A stretch of 64,000 nt of DNA, from positions 62,001 to 126,000 of the forward strand of contig NZ_OAOP01000011.1 of the NCBI RefSeq assembly GCF_900207585.1, in the 5' to 3' direction. Shown here in pieces: positions 53,567 to 62,065 of this stretch. The position numbers and the translations under genes were made by a program. The stretch's first letter is position 1; every line of letters starts with the position of its first letter. The DNA is from Bacillus oleivorans. Its GTDB lineage: Bacteria > Bacillota > Bacilli > Bacillales > JC228. The notes beneath the pieces were generated by a model that saw only the letters and a list, made by a program, of their open reading frames with translations, made no database searches and was not told the DNA's origin.

Positions 53567-54943
53567 TTAAGAAAATGTTCGGTATAATTGCCACTCCATA
53601 ATATCGCGAAGCATATGAGCTACATCATACTCTTTCTTTTCTGCCCGAAAGACTTCGGGGAAAAATGGGCCAAACGTAAACATATCAATCGTTGCAATTT
53701 TATACTCTTTATCCGGATCAATCGGGCGTCCATTCATCCAAAACTTTTTATGATAAGAATCCTCATCGACAATATGAATACCTGCGTATAAAAAGCTCCC
53801 CATCACCTTACCCCGGAATCCAAGCCCTTTCAAAACCCAATTCATCCACTTTTCTTCCGTGGCCTGCTTGATCACCTCGATGAGCTCTTGGCCATTAATC
53901 CAGACGGTGCAAGGGTTAATAGGATGCGGGAGGAGCTGATGAATATCAAGCTTGGTAACAGGTCCTTTATGTAAATCTTTTAGAAATAATCCGCAATTAA
54001 GAATAGCTGCATCGGCCTTACACCATTCCTTTAACCCTTCTGCCAATAAACGGGATAGCTCTGTTTCCTTTTGCCAATTGCTAGGCAAGGTTCGCGGAAG
54101 GGTTACAACCACTTGCTGGAGCAGTTCTTCTCCTTTGTTTTGCCAGTATTGGATCGCCTTGTCATCTTGGTTTTTCTGTGGAATATCATTTATATCAATG
54201 AGTTTTGCTGTTTTCGATTGAATCGAGTGACCTTCCAAAACCAATTGGATATGCCCGATATAATTTCCATGCTTCCCTGCACAGGCAAGCAGCGACTGGT
54301 TTTCAATTTTTCCGTGTTCAAAGATATGGTGGGTGTGCCCGCCCATAATTACATCAATCTCCGGAAATCTTCGGGCGATTTCTTCATCTTCATGAATCCC
54401 TAAATGAGATAATAGAACGAGGACATCCGCCTTTCCTTTAATTTGAGCTACGATTTTAGCAAGCTCTTCTAACGGTTCGCTGATTCTCCAGCCCAGCTCC
54501 TGATAAAACTTTGAAAAATAAACAGTTAAGCCGACGAAACCAATTTTTGTACCCTCTTTCGTTTCTTGTATGTGATAGGGCTTTACCCATGTCGGACGGG
54601 TGTTATCGTTATAAAATAAATTGCCTATTAAAACTTGAAAATCGGCATTTGCATAGAGATCATCTAACGCTTCGAAAGGAAGAGTAATCCCCTCATTATT
54701 GCCAATTGTAACAAAATCAACGTTCGCTTCATTTAAGAGCTCAACATTGCATTTGCCTAAGGTCGCTTCTGTAAAGGGGTGTACGCGGTCCATATGATCC
54801 CCGATATCAAATATAAAAACTTGCTGAGACCTGTTTTCATGCTCTCTTCTTTTCTCGTGCAAAAATCTCGAAATTTTAGGCCATGTTTCAAAATGACTAT
54901 GTAAATCATTTATATGATAAAAATGGATGACCTCCACTTTCAA
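53567..54943 (-). CDS. yunD: Metallophosphatase/5'-nucleotidase family protein YunD
   Basis: 458 residues. Calcineurin-like metal-site motifs: DLHSHFE, FDIGDHMDR, TIGNNEG, LLSHLGIHEDEEIA and GGHTHHIFEHG. A C-terminal 5'-nucleotidase domain follows (GLKEWCKADAAILNCGLFLKDL). No signal peptide is evident, unlike many UshA-type enzymes, so it is probably cytoplasmic. Hydrolyses nucleotide phosphates; substrate unproved. 21 bp after yunF. Confidence 0.92.
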   Translation of the reverse strand: MKVEVIHFYHINDLHSHFETWPKISRFLHEKRREHENRSQQVFIFDIGDHMDRVHPFTEATLGKCNVELLNEANVDFVTIGNNEGITLPFEALDDLYANADFQVLIGNLFYNDNTRPTWVKPYHIQETKEGTKIGFVGLTVYFSKFYQELGWRISEPLEELAKIVAQIKGKADVLVLLSHLGIHEDEEIARRFPEIDVIMGGHTHHIFEHGKIENQSLLACAGKHGNYIGHIQLVLEGHSIQSKTAKLIDINDIPQKNQDDKAIQYWQNKGEELLQQVVVTLPRTLPSNWQKETELSRLLAEGLKEWCKADAAILNCGLFLKDLHKGPVTKLDIHQLLPHPINPCTVWINGQELIEVIKQATEEKWMNWVLKGLGFRGKVMGSFLYAGIHIVDEDSYHKKFWMNGRPIDPDKEYKIATIDMFTFGPFFPEVFRAEKKEYDVAHMLRDIMEWQLYRTFS

Positions 54944-54964
54944 ACCTCTTCTCTTAGCAAAAAA

Positions 54965-55822
54965 TTATAGAAAATCACTAAAAATATCAAGCTGACGATC
55001 ATGAAGCTCTTCGTAGCAAAGGTCCATGAGTTCTATCATCATTTTCCCATTATCTGCAGCGTCTCCGCCCGAATTATTATTAAAAATGACATAGATATCT
55101 TCGCTCGTTTTCTCCAATTCACTTAAATATTGTTTCCATTCCAATAATTCCTCTTCGCTATACCGGTACAAATAGCGCACCTCACGCCAATTTACATCCT
55201 GTTTTTTCTGCCACCCTGCTGTATTTCGGCCATGAAAACGAATTAAGGTTTTTTCTGAATGAGTCGGCGTCAGGACTGCCGGGACAGATCCCATCCCCAC
55301 CTGGGGCTCATCACAAATACTATGAATCCACCCTTCTTTTTTCATAAAGTCTAATGTTTTTTCACGCATATTGGGAAGAAACCAGGACTGATGCCTAAAC
55401 TCAAGCGCCACTGGCCACTCACCCATTTGTTCCCTACACCAACGCAAATAGGTGACATTATCTTTCGAACAGCTAAACCACGGCGGAAACTGAAATAATA
55501 CCATCGCAAGCTTATTACTTTCTGCATATGGTTTTAACGAAGCCTTAAACACCTCAACCATTTCCTCTTTTGACGAAAATGGTAGCTCTCCTCTATTATG
55601 TCCCGTTATCCCTTGGTACGCTTTTACAATAAACCGAAAGCCATCTGGCGTATCCTCAGTCCACTTGGCAACCGTAGCTTCCTTCTGAATCGCATAAAAA
55701 GAAGCATCCACCTCAACAATCGGAAAATGAGAAGCGTATTCCTTTAATTTACCTTTAGCTGTAATATGCCCAGGGTACAAACTATCATGATCCCCCCAGC
55801 CCGCTAAGCCAATGTATATCAT
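54965..55822 (-). CDS. yunF: DUF72 family protein YunF
   Basis: 285 residues of the DUF72 TIM-barrel family: MIYIGLAGWGDHDSLYP, FPIVEVDASFYAIQKEATVAKWTEDTPDGFRFIVKAYQ, LVLFQFPPWF-like MVLFQFPPWFSCS, VALEFRHQSWF, VIFNNNSGGDAADN. Function unknown. First gene of the yunFDC operon. The following 100 bp lead into a repeat array. Confidence 0.92.
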   Translation of the reverse strand: MIYIGLAGWGDHDSLYPGHITAKGKLKEYASHFPIVEVDASFYAIQKEATVAKWTEDTPDGFRFIVKAYQGITGHNRGELPFSSKEEMVEVFKASLKPYAESNKLAMVLFQFPPWFSCSKDNVTYLRWCREQMGEWPVALEFRHQSWFLPNMREKTLDFMKKEGWIHSICDEPQVGMGSVPAVLTPTHSEKTLIRFHGRNTAGWQKKQDVNWREVRYLYRYSEEELLEWKQYLSELEKTSEDIYVIFNNNSGGDAADNGKMMIELMDLCYEELHDRQLDIFSDFL

Positions 55823-55933
55823 CTTTTATCACCATTTTCATCTTATCATAGATAGGGGTATGGGTGGAAAGGGTGAGGGGTGGGCTTTCAATATGTGCGT
55901 GTTCAAGAAGTTAATGGGAGACTTTGTGGCCTT

Positions 55934-56436
55934 TTTGGGCGCGCTGCTCTGTTATTGGGCGGATCTGGGGCTTTTTTGGGGCGCGCCGCTCTGTTATTGG
56001 GCGGATCTGTCACTTTTTTGGGCGCGCCGCTCTGTTGATTGGGCGGCTCCGGGGCTTTTTTGGGCGCGCCGCTCTGTTATTGGGCGGATCTGTCACTTTT
56101 TTGGGCGTGCCGCTCTGTTATTGGGCGGATCTGTCACTTTTTTGGGCGCGCCGCTCTGTTGATTGGGCGGATCCGGGGCTTTTTTGGGCGCGCCGCTCTA
56201 TTATTGGGCGGATCTGTCACTTTTTGGGCGCGCCGCTCTGTTATTGGGCGGATCCGGGGCTTTTTGGGGCGAGCCGCTCTGTTATTGGGCGGATCTGTCA
56301 CTTTTTTGGGCGCGCCGCTCTATTATTGGGCGGATCTGTCACTTTTTGGGCGCGCCGCTCTGTTATTGGGCGGATCCGGGGCTTTTTGGGGCGCGCCACT
56401 CTGTTGTTTGGGCGACTCCGCCACTTTTTTGAGCGC
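55934..56436 (+). repeat. GGGCG repeat array 2: 42-bp dimer in about 12 copies
   Basis: Two alternating roughly 21-nt halves, TTGGGCGCGCCGCTCTGTTA and TTGGGCGGATCYG...C-TTTTT, give a 42-bp unit repeated about 12.5 times, some 25 GGGCG cores. Copies in the middle are nearly identical. The AscI-like octamer GGCGCGCC recurs. G+C is far above the surroundings. Every frame stays open over long stretches, giving artefact ORFs with Trp/Arg/Leu-rich repeats. It fills the 676-bp gap 55823-56498 between yunF and the NERD gene. Confidence 0.9.
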
Positions 56437-56498
56437 ACCGCTGCTTTTAAATTTTTTGTCTCTTTAAAAACTTTTACCAAAAATATAATTTTTCATTT

Positions 56499-57461
56499 TT
56501 AATTATATTTTTTATACACTTTCCCTTTATTTTTTCCTGTCGATTCTTGTGTTGAAGAAATCAATATCCTTTTAGTAACATACCTTGATTTTAAGTTTAA
56601 AAATTCTCTAAGTGATTTATTTGTAATGTAAGGACCAAAAAGAAGGACGTACTCTTCCAATGTTGGTATATGCGCAACTTTGGATTGATGCTGACATAAT
56701 GAACATAACCAGGCAGTATTTATTCTTTCCATAGGAATCTTCCTGCAATTTGGGCATTGTACACCTGTAATTATATCTGATTTATCAATACTAAATTTCT
56801 TCAGAACATCAGCTTTACTCTCTGTATGTTCATTTATTAAATTGGATCTGATTAATTGAATTTGTTTAGGAGTAATCACAGACTGTTTATATTTACGATC
56901 AAATTCAGAGATTTTTTCAAGTAAATAATCAGCGTGAATGATTCGGTCGTAGAATGGGTGTTTGTTGTCAGGGAAATTAAAAATTGCAGTAGGATTGCTA
57001 TTAACAAATAAATACTCAATCGGCATATCCGGCATTTTATGTAACTTCATCCACTCATGCAGCTGATACTTCAATCTTCTTGATTGAAGTATAGGCTCCG
57101 TAAACCGACTCTCTACACCATTAAATTTACGAGTAAACTGGTTAGAAACTGGATCGAAGTATAGTTGTCCCTGAATATTTTTCACTTCTAAGAGGAGAGC
57201 ATAATTTGGGGTGATGAGGAGGCTATCAATTTGAAAGAAAGAATTTTTATTTGGAAGTCTTAGATCCTGAAAAATATTGAATTTTTCATTTGGTAATAAA
57301 CTAGTGAAATAGTCCACTTCTTTTTCACCATAATATCCTGCCTTCTTTGTAGCAATTCGATCCTCGATATTTTTTCGTTGAGGATGACCTTGAAGTATTC
57401 GAGTACGCAATACTGTTAAAGCTTTGATTTCTAATGGAAATTTTCTTCCTTTTACTATCAT
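56499..57461 (-). CDS. NERD domain protein with C-terminal zinc ribbon
   Basis: 320 residues. NERD (nuclease-related) core: GYYGEKEVDYFTSLLP, FNIFQDLRLPNKNSFFQIDSLLITPNYALLLEVKNIQG, containing the D-x-E-x-K type nuclease residues (Asp in QIDSLL, ELK-like EVK). A zinc ribbon CPNCRK...CSLCQH follows at about 237-262 and then a basic tail. Nucleic acid cleavage or binding is suspected, not shown. It stands alone, with a GGGCG array on both sides in the same orientation. Confidence 0.85.
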   Translation of the reverse strand: MIVKGRKFPLEIKALTVLRTRILQGHPQRKNIEDRIATKKAGYYGEKEVDYFTSLLPNEKFNIFQDLRLPNKNSFFQIDSLLITPNYALLLEVKNIQGQLYFDPVSNQFTRKFNGVESRFTEPILQSRRLKYQLHEWMKLHKMPDMPIEYLFVNSNPTAIFNFPDNKHPFYDRIIHADYLLEKISEFDRKYKQSVITPKQIQLIRSNLINEHTESKADVLKKFSIDKSDIITGVQCPNCRKIPMERINTAWLCSLCQHQSKVAHIPTLEEYVLLFGPYITNKSLREFLNLKSRYVTKRILISSTQESTGKNKGKVYKKYN

Positions 57462-57607
57462 TGGTTCACTCCTATCTAATAGTTTTAAAAATATATTCTT
57501 TTGTGATTCAATTTTTCCTGCCTGGAATCCTTATTTTTGAAAAAATTTATTCTAAATGATTTATTGGCTTTCTTAACTAGAGTTTAAATGGTCAAGGACC
57601 ATCGTTT

Positions 57608-57965
57608 TTGGGCGAAACTCTGATTAATTGGGCTGGTGTTCATTTTTTTGGGCGGCTTTAAAAAATATTTGGGCGTCAAACCCCATATTTTGGGCGGTTC
57701 TAAGGAATAATTGGGCACCCCATACCTCTATATGGGCTGTTTTCACAATTTTTGGGCTTATGGTAGCCTTTTTGGGCGAGTTCTCATTTTTGTGGGCGGA
57801 TCCAAATTTTAATGGGCGGGACCTTATTTTTGGGCGGATCCAAATTTAATGGGCGGGACCTTAATATTGTGGGCGGATCCAAATTTAATGGGCGGGACCT
57901 TATTTTTATCGGCGGATCCAAATTTTAATGGGCGAGGTTACAATTAATTTGGCGGGCAAACGGCG
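57608..57965 (+). repeat. GGGCG repeat array 3, degenerate front and homogeneous end
   Basis: About 17 cores TTGGGCG, TGGGCGG or ATGGGCGGG at 17-24-nt intervals. The first half (57608-57780) keeps only the core; the second half repeats GGGCGGATCCAAATTTAAT and GGGCGGGACCTTATTTT alternately. Same core and phase as the arrays at 17085 and 55934, with different spacer sequence. It dominates the 803-bp gap 57462-58264. Confidence 0.88.
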
Positions 57966-58011
57966 CTCCTTCCGTTTTTGTGCATCATATGCGTCCAAGC
58001 TCCACCTTATT

Positions 58012-58047
58012 AAAAAAACCCCAGCTGCACCTAACAGCCAGGGTTTT
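58012..58047. terminator. Orphan terminator-like hairpin
   Basis: AAAAAAACCCCAGCTG pairs with CAGCCAGGGTTTT across CACCTAA (about 58012-58047). No gene ends here on either strand; it may remain from a gene lost when the neighbouring element inserted. Confidence 0.5.
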
Positions 58048-58193
58048 ACTAACAGTTTATTAACCAATCGAACCTTCCATCTCGAACTTGATTATTTTCG
58101 GTTTTTAAAGTCTGTTCTTTCCTTGTGTATACCTTGATATAATAAGGTTTTCTGTTTTAGCTTTTTAAAATATTTCATTTCTTTTTAAACTAA

Positions 58194-58216
58194 TTTGGGC
58201 AAAATCTGGGCAAATC
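58194..58216 (+). other. Direct repeats TGGGCAAA, possible integrase arm sites
   Basis: TTTGGGCAAAA (58194-58204) and TCTGGGCAAAT (58205-58215) are adjacent; TGGGCAAAA recurs at 58312-58320 and TGGGCAGTT at 58300. Short clustered direct repeats at an element edge are typical of tyrosine-recombinase attachment regions. No integrase is in the window, so this is inference. Confidence 0.35.
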
Positions 58217-58256
58217 AAAAATAAAAGCTTCTCGGTAGTGAGAAGCTTTTATTTTT
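58215..58256. terminator. Terminator at the element edge
   Basis: AAAAGCTTCTC (58223-58233) / GAGAAGCTTTT (58240-58250), 11-bp stem, A-rich on one side and ATTTTT on the other; it can end the minus-strand gene at 58265. Confidence 0.85.
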
Positions 58257-58264
58257 ATACTTTT

Positions 58265-58453
58265 TCATGTTTTTTGTGTTGGTTTTTTAGGCGTATTGGT
58301 GGGCAGTTTCGTGGGCAAAAATTCTACTGCGGATCTACAAACTGAACATTGGTAAATTAACACTTCAGTCATCGTATCAACATCAAATACTTCCTTCACT
58401 TGTAAAGACTGACCACAGCATAATACTTTGTTTTGCAAAAACATTCTCATCAC
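58265..58453 (-). CDS. Small Cys-containing protein of the element, unknown function
   Basis: 62 residues; Cys12, Cys13, and CSVC suggest a zinc site: VLCCGQSLQVKEVFDVDTMTEVLIYQCSVCRSAVEF. The Pro/Thr/Lys tail is low-complexity (PTKLPTNTPKKPTQKT). GGTGGGG stands before the start. Not recognised. Divergent from the XRE regulator. Confidence 0.5.
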   Translation of the reverse strand: MMRMFLQNKVLCCGQSLQVKEVFDVDTMTEVLIYQCSVCRSAVEFLPTKLPTNTPKKPTQKT

Positions 58454-58522
58454 TACCCCACCTTTTCAATTTTCGTTTTTCCGTATATAATTTATACCTA
58501 GTTTAACCACAGGGGGAAAACT

Positions 58523-58747
58523 ATGGCACTCCGTAAAGGGAGATGCCGTTTGCAGGAACTACTAGGTGATATGACCCAAACAGAGTTTGCTCGGCGAATG
58601 AAGGTCGCCGATTCTACTGTTTCTCGCTGGATTAAAAATGAGAGAGAAATGAGTTACGAGAACGCAGTTTTAGCAGCTCGAATATTAGGTTGTCACGCTG
58701 AAGATTTTTACATATGGATTGAAGTCCAAAAAGGCAAACGGCAATAG
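58523..58747 (+). CDS. XRE-family helix-turn-helix regulator
   Basis: 74 residues with the HTH in MTQTEFARRMKVADSTVSRWIKNEREMSYENAVLAARILGC (17-57). CAGGGGGAA precedes the ATG. A small Cro/CI-type regulator of the prophage-like element. It ends in EVQKGKRQ. Downstream, the palindrome TTTTTGCC (58777-58784)-ATATA-GGCAAAAA (58790-58797) could be an operator or a terminator stem. Confidence 0.82.
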   Translation: MALRKGRCRLQELLGDMTQTEFARRMKVADSTVSRWIKNEREMSYENAVLAARILGCHAEDFYIWIEVQKGKRQ

Positions 58748-58966
58748 GTGGATTCCTCCACCCTCCCTCGGGGAGATTTTTGCCATATAGGCAAAAACTA
58801 TACACTTATTATATCGGAATATTTTAACATTTTCACCATAGTATTTTAGTCTGAATCAAATTTTACATTTAACCCCTCAAAATTTCTTAGTTTTCCCTTT
58901 AGTCGTAGGACTGTTGTAATGTAAAATCGCTGTTTATTGACATGATTTCGTAATTTCAGAATAATT

Positions 58967-59608
58967 TTATATATCTTCTTTAGAATAGACCTCGTACTTT
59001 AATCCTGTTTTCGTTAAATACTTCTCTATATTAATCTTCCGTAATTTGCTAGCGGTATAAAAAACAACGACAGGTGCTTGCTTGAATTTCTTATTAATCA
59101 CCTCTGAAGCTTTTTTGTATCTCTCGATTTTCTTTTTATTCTCACTCATAGATTGAGTACGATCTACCTCTAAAAAGTAATACACTCCCTCACGCTTATA
59201 CAGGGCATCACAGCGTATGACTTCCTCTCGGTAGGATAACCCCTCCCTTAGTTCTAAAACGATTTCTCGCTCAATCTCGAACGTGCTAGGCATCCCTAAA
59301 TTAATATAGAAATCATTTCTCATGAGATAGTGTTCTATGACTTCGGCAGACCATTTTCTTTCCTTTGTGCTGCCTATTACATCACGTCCCAGGGAGTTTA
59401 AATAATAGACATGTTCTCCGTTTCTCTCATGGAAAGGCTTCTTGTGTAGGTAAGGCTCCATTTCTTTTAGGATTCTTAGAGTATTGGGGCGTTTCCCTAA
59501 CCGATGGATTTCTTGAATCTGTGACGTACTCATAAACCCGAACCTATCTAATGTAGAAAGTATCCTCTCCTGTCTGTTCTTCATTTTTTGGTGCATGGTG
59601 AGGATCAT
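58967..59608 (-). CDS. Replication-relaxation family protein
   Basis: 213 residues, N-terminal winged-helix part (RQERILSTLDRFGFMSTSQIQEIHRLGKRPNTLRILKEMEPYL) and a second half like the Replic_Relax family (YYLNSLGRDVIGS, HYLMRNDFYI, IRCDALYKREGVYYFLEVDRTQSMSENKKKIERYKKA). Such proteins accompany FtsK-like ATPases in Bacillus prophages and mobile elements. Its start overlaps the FtsK gene by 65 bp; GGGAGGTAAAG fits the ATG at 59608. Confidence 0.8.
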   Translation of the reverse strand: MILTMHQKMKNRQERILSTLDRFGFMSTSQIQEIHRLGKRPNTLRILKEMEPYLHKKPFHERNGEHVYYLNSLGRDVIGSTKERKWSAEVIEHYLMRNDFYINLGMPSTFEIEREIVLELREGLSYREEVIRCDALYKREGVYYFLEVDRTQSMSENKKKIERYKKASEVINKKFKQAPVVVFYTASKLRKINIEKYLTKTGLKYEVYSKEDI

Positions 59609-60758
59609 GATTCTTTACCTCCCATTGTTTCAGTCTAGCCTTCATTTCTTTATCGCTAATGTAAGGCACTTGCATTTCTCGTAATTCGTGGGTTTTGAAT
59701 AAGGCTCTCCCTTTAATATCACTTGGTAGTTCTTCGGCTCCATAATCATCTATAGCGACTTGCGAAGCATACCCAGACGGTAGCCGGAATGACACTTTAG
59801 CATCCGAATTTTGCTTTACAGAGCGCGGCAGGGTGTCAGCTGTAGGGTATTGGGTACAAAAGACCTCTCTAAAGCCTAAAGCCCCACCTATACGGGTGAT
59901 TTCTCCTAAGAAGTATTGGCACATGCCGAGTAAATCTTTTTGCTCTTTGGTCATCCATTTTTCCGGGGCCAGCTGCGCGGCTTCGTCTACAATAATGAAA
60001 ATACGTTTTTGTTCAGGAGTGTCTATTACATTTGTCCAGCCATTAGTACGGAAATATCTGTACATTCTTTCCATCCGTTCATGAATCTCGGTTAGCAGTA
60101 ATGCCCCTTCCTCCGCGTTACTGGCTACCCTTCTAACTTGTTTTAATCGTTCATAAGGTCCAAACTCTAACCCACCTTTTAAATCGATTAAATAAAGCTC
60201 TATATCGTCTGGATGATGTTCAATGAGATAGGTCATTAACACTTTTAGAAAGACTGTTTTTCCAAACCTTGTTGTTCCAGCTACTGTCATATGGGGAACG
60301 TGGTCAAAGTTATGCCAAACTAACCCGTCAAACCTTTTACCGATAGGAGCAAACCAACCTTCTTTATCGGGTAGTGCTTCATATGGGAACATTTCTGGAA
60401 TCTCTTCATCATATACCGAGAATTGAAGCAATCCTTTTTTATAGGCAACCTCTACAGGTTTTTGTAATCCGTCCGTAAATACTTTAACCTCTTTTTCCAT
60501 CTTGGCTAGTTTGGTCGCTGGTAAGCCTAAAGGAATGGTGTAGAAGTATCTCATACCTATGTGATTATACCCGTCAAAGAGTTTTTGTTTTTTCTTGTAT
60601 GTCGGGTATAGAAAAGTTTCTTCCTCTCCCTTTGTTTTTCTAACTCCATAATTGACATTCCTCATGATTGTTTCGATTTTCTTTCTATCGGATTTATTAG
60701 GGGCTTTCGTAACAATGGCAAGGGTTCCGACTGCTAAAGGTATCATCCATTCAAGCAT
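59544..60758 (-). CDS. FtsK/SpoIIIE-like DNA translocase ATPase of the element
   Basis: 404 residues. Walker A GTTRFGKT (161-168), Walker B RIFIIVDEAAQLAP, and CTQYPTADTLPRSVKQNSDAKVSFRLPSGYASQVAIDD, typical of mobile-element FtsK/HerA-like ATPases (also Orf21-type coupling proteins). It starts at the stop of the upstream small gene (TAATG). No membrane segment except a weak N-terminal hydrophobic start. Likely pumps or partitions element DNA. Confidence 0.85.
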   Translation of the reverse strand: MLEWMIPLAVGTLAIVTKAPNKSDRKKIETIMRNVNYGVRKTKGEEETFLYPTYKKKQKLFDGYNHIGMRYFYTIPLGLPATKLAKMEKEVKVFTDGLQKPVEVAYKKGLLQFSVYDEEIPEMFPYEALPDKEGWFAPIGKRFDGLVWHNFDHVPHMTVAGTTRFGKTVFLKVLMTYLIEHHPDDIELYLIDLKGGLEFGPYERLKQVRRVASNAEEGALLLTEIHERMERMYRYFRTNGWTNVIDTPEQKRIFIIVDEAAQLAPEKWMTKEQKDLLGMCQYFLGEITRIGGALGFREVFCTQYPTADTLPRSVKQNSDAKVSFRLPSGYASQVAIDDYGAEELPSDIKGRALFKTHELREMQVPYISDKEMKARLKQWEVKNHDPHHAPKNEEQTGEDTFYIR

Positions 60759-60976
60759 TACTTATCCCCTCTCTCCTTCCATCCAATAATAACGTCACCC
60801 ATTTCCCCTTTAGCCTTACAGATATAACTCATATCATCGTACCAATCCATGCTAACTTTATATAAATCATGGTTTGGATAAGAATCTTGAAGCAAGTTTA
60901 AAAATGCTTCCCATCCTTCTTTCTTCACAAACTTTTTCGTTTTCTTATGACTAAATATTTCATCAAAATCACTCAT
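60758..60976 (-). CDS. Small hypothetical protein upstream of the FtsK-like gene
   Basis: 72 residues (MSDFDEIFSHKKTKKFVKKEGWEAFLNLLQDSYPNHDLYKVSMDWYDDMSYIC...), soluble, basic N-terminus. GGGAGGGGAG is an excellent ribosome site and the stop overlaps the FtsK-like start by one base, so the two are coupled. Family not recognised. Confidence 0.65.
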   Translation of the reverse strand: MSDFDEIFSHKKTKKFVKKEGWEAFLNLLQDSYPNHDLYKVSMDWYDDMSYICKAKGEMGDVIIGWKERGDK

Positions 60977-61130
60977 GCGCTCCCCTCCCAGCTTTAAGAC
61001 ATTCGAAGAATGACGAAAAGGTGGCTTTAGGTGAAAAAACCTAAAGACATTTCAGTCCAACAAAACGAAATTATACAAGAAAAACAACAAATTAAATCAA
61101 ATATTAAACCTTACCCCAAAGACTGATACC

Positions 61131-61400
61131 TTACCAACCCATTACGATATGACGAAATAACCCATGCTTAAACACGAATAGTAGTATAGACACTGCTATA
61201 GAACCTATCATGATAGCCCTCATTAGTGTTTCATTAACGGAAAAACCCGCCTTTTCGAGTAAGACGAGTGTAAGTAGTACAGCTCCACTTGTGAGAAAGA
61301 AGTTAAAACCTAGATCGACCATGTGAAATATTTGAGGGTCAGGGGTTATGGACTGGATCGCGCTGCCTTTCATAAACTCTGAGAATTTAATAATCTCCAT
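61131..61400 (-). CDS. Small membrane protein of the element
   Basis: 89 residues with two spans (VDLGFNFFLTSGAVLLTLVLL and LMRAIMIGSIAVSILLFVF). It begins MEIIKFSEFMKGSAIQSITPDPQIFHMV. The start overlaps the end of a 23-codon Cys-rich frame. Possibly works with the FtsK-like ATPase; not recognised. Confidence 0.6.
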   Translation of the reverse strand: MEIIKFSEFMKGSAIQSITPDPQIFHMVDLGFNFFLTSGAVLLTLVLLEKAGFSVNETLMRAIMIGSIAVSILLFVFKHGLFRHIVMGW

Positions 61401-61458
61401 TTAGATTCACATCCTCTACCATATAACTCCAACACATGTCACATTCACAAGGACACAT
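61387..61458 (-). CDS. 23-residue cysteine-rich microprotein
   Basis: Too short for standard gene callers: MCPCECDMCWSYMVEDVNLNGDY. Four Cys among the first nine residues (CxCxCxxC) suit a metal site. AAAAAGGAGTG lies about 8 nt before the ATG, the strongest ribosome site nearby, and the frame ends 14 bp into the next gene, suggesting coupling. Existence is inferred from these signals. Confidence 0.45.
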   Translation of the reverse strand: MCPCECDMCWSYMVEDVNLNGDY

Positions 61459-61648
61459 ACCATCACTCCTTTTTGGTTTTGATATTGAGTATATGTCTTT
61501 GTATGAATATGTTGCATGTATAATTGAAAATATTTCTACTACTTTTTGAACTAATGTATGTACTATTGGTAAATTTATTGATATAATGGAATTAAAGTAA
61601 TATTATGAAAGGAAGGTGAATAAAATAGTTAGTTTAGAGGTGCAAGCC

Positions 61649-61864
61649 GTGAAACCAATAACAAACACAGCCAAATTTAAAATAAAAATTATTGAAGCTG
61701 GCATTAGCCAAACAGAGCTAGCAGAGGAATTTAAAGTATCTAAGCAAACGGTAAATGGATGGGTAGCTGGTAGAATAGCCCCCACCCTTAATACAGCTTT
61801 GAGAATAGCTAAACGGTTGAATTGTAGTGTAAATGATTTATGGGAATATAATCCCGAGTCGTAG
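61649..61864 (+). CDS. XRE-family helix-turn-helix regulator
   Basis: 71 residues from GTG 61649 (KPITNTAKFKIKIIEAGISQTELAEEFKVSKQTVNGWVAGRIAPTLNTALRIAKRLNCSVNDLWEY), with AGAGGTG 6 nt upstream. A GTG at 61616 extends the frame by 11 codons but abuts GGAAGG. Classic HTH_3 phage repressor-like protein. The intergenic 61459-61615 carries AT-rich promoter sequence. Confidence 0.8.
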   Translation: MKPITNTAKFKIKIIEAGISQTELAEEFKVSKQTVNGWVAGRIAPTLNTALRIAKRLNCSVNDLWEYNPES

Positions 61865-61892
61865 AATCAATTAAAAAAAAGGAGTTGAAAAA

Positions 61893-62030
61893 ATGAAAGT
61901 TTATATAGTGTTTTGGTCAGATAGTTTTGATGATTGGAGTCTCGAAAAAGTATTTAGCAATGAAGAAAAAGCTATTGAATTTCAAAATGCAAAATTCGGC
62001 AGATGGATAATGGAAAAAGAAGTTGAGTAG
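61893..62030 (+). CDS. Small hypothetical protein (45 residues)
   Basis: 45 residues: MKVYIVFWSDSFDDWSLEKVF...RWIMEKEVE. AAGGAGTTGAAAAA is a strong ribosome site. It resembles the short DUF-type phage proteins that start with a beta strand (KVYIVFW), but I do not recognise a family. Lies 28 bp after the XRE gene. Confidence 0.6.
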   Translation: MKVYIVFWSDSFDDWSLEKVFSNEEKAIEFQNAKFGRWIMEKEVE

Positions 62031-62065
62031 TTCACAATAAGAAGAGTATAAGGAGGATAACTCAC

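Noticed and set aside
55812-56502. Long overlapping ORFs in several + strand frames and one minus frame
   Set aside because: They arise because the G+C-rich repeat lacks stop codons; the translations are only the repeat (LLGGSGAFLGAPLCYWADL), with no ribosome sites.
55934-57965. CRISPR array
   Set aside because: Units are contiguous 20-24-nt repeats without unique spacers of constant length, there is no leader, and no cas genes are nearby.
57928-58137. 69-codon + strand ORF after array 3
   Set aside because: Begins inside the repeat and crosses a terminator-like hairpin; no support for translation.
58194-58320. tRNA or tmRNA attachment site at the element edge
   Set aside because: No cloverleaf, CCA end or tmRNA-like sequence is visible near the TGGGCAAA repeats.
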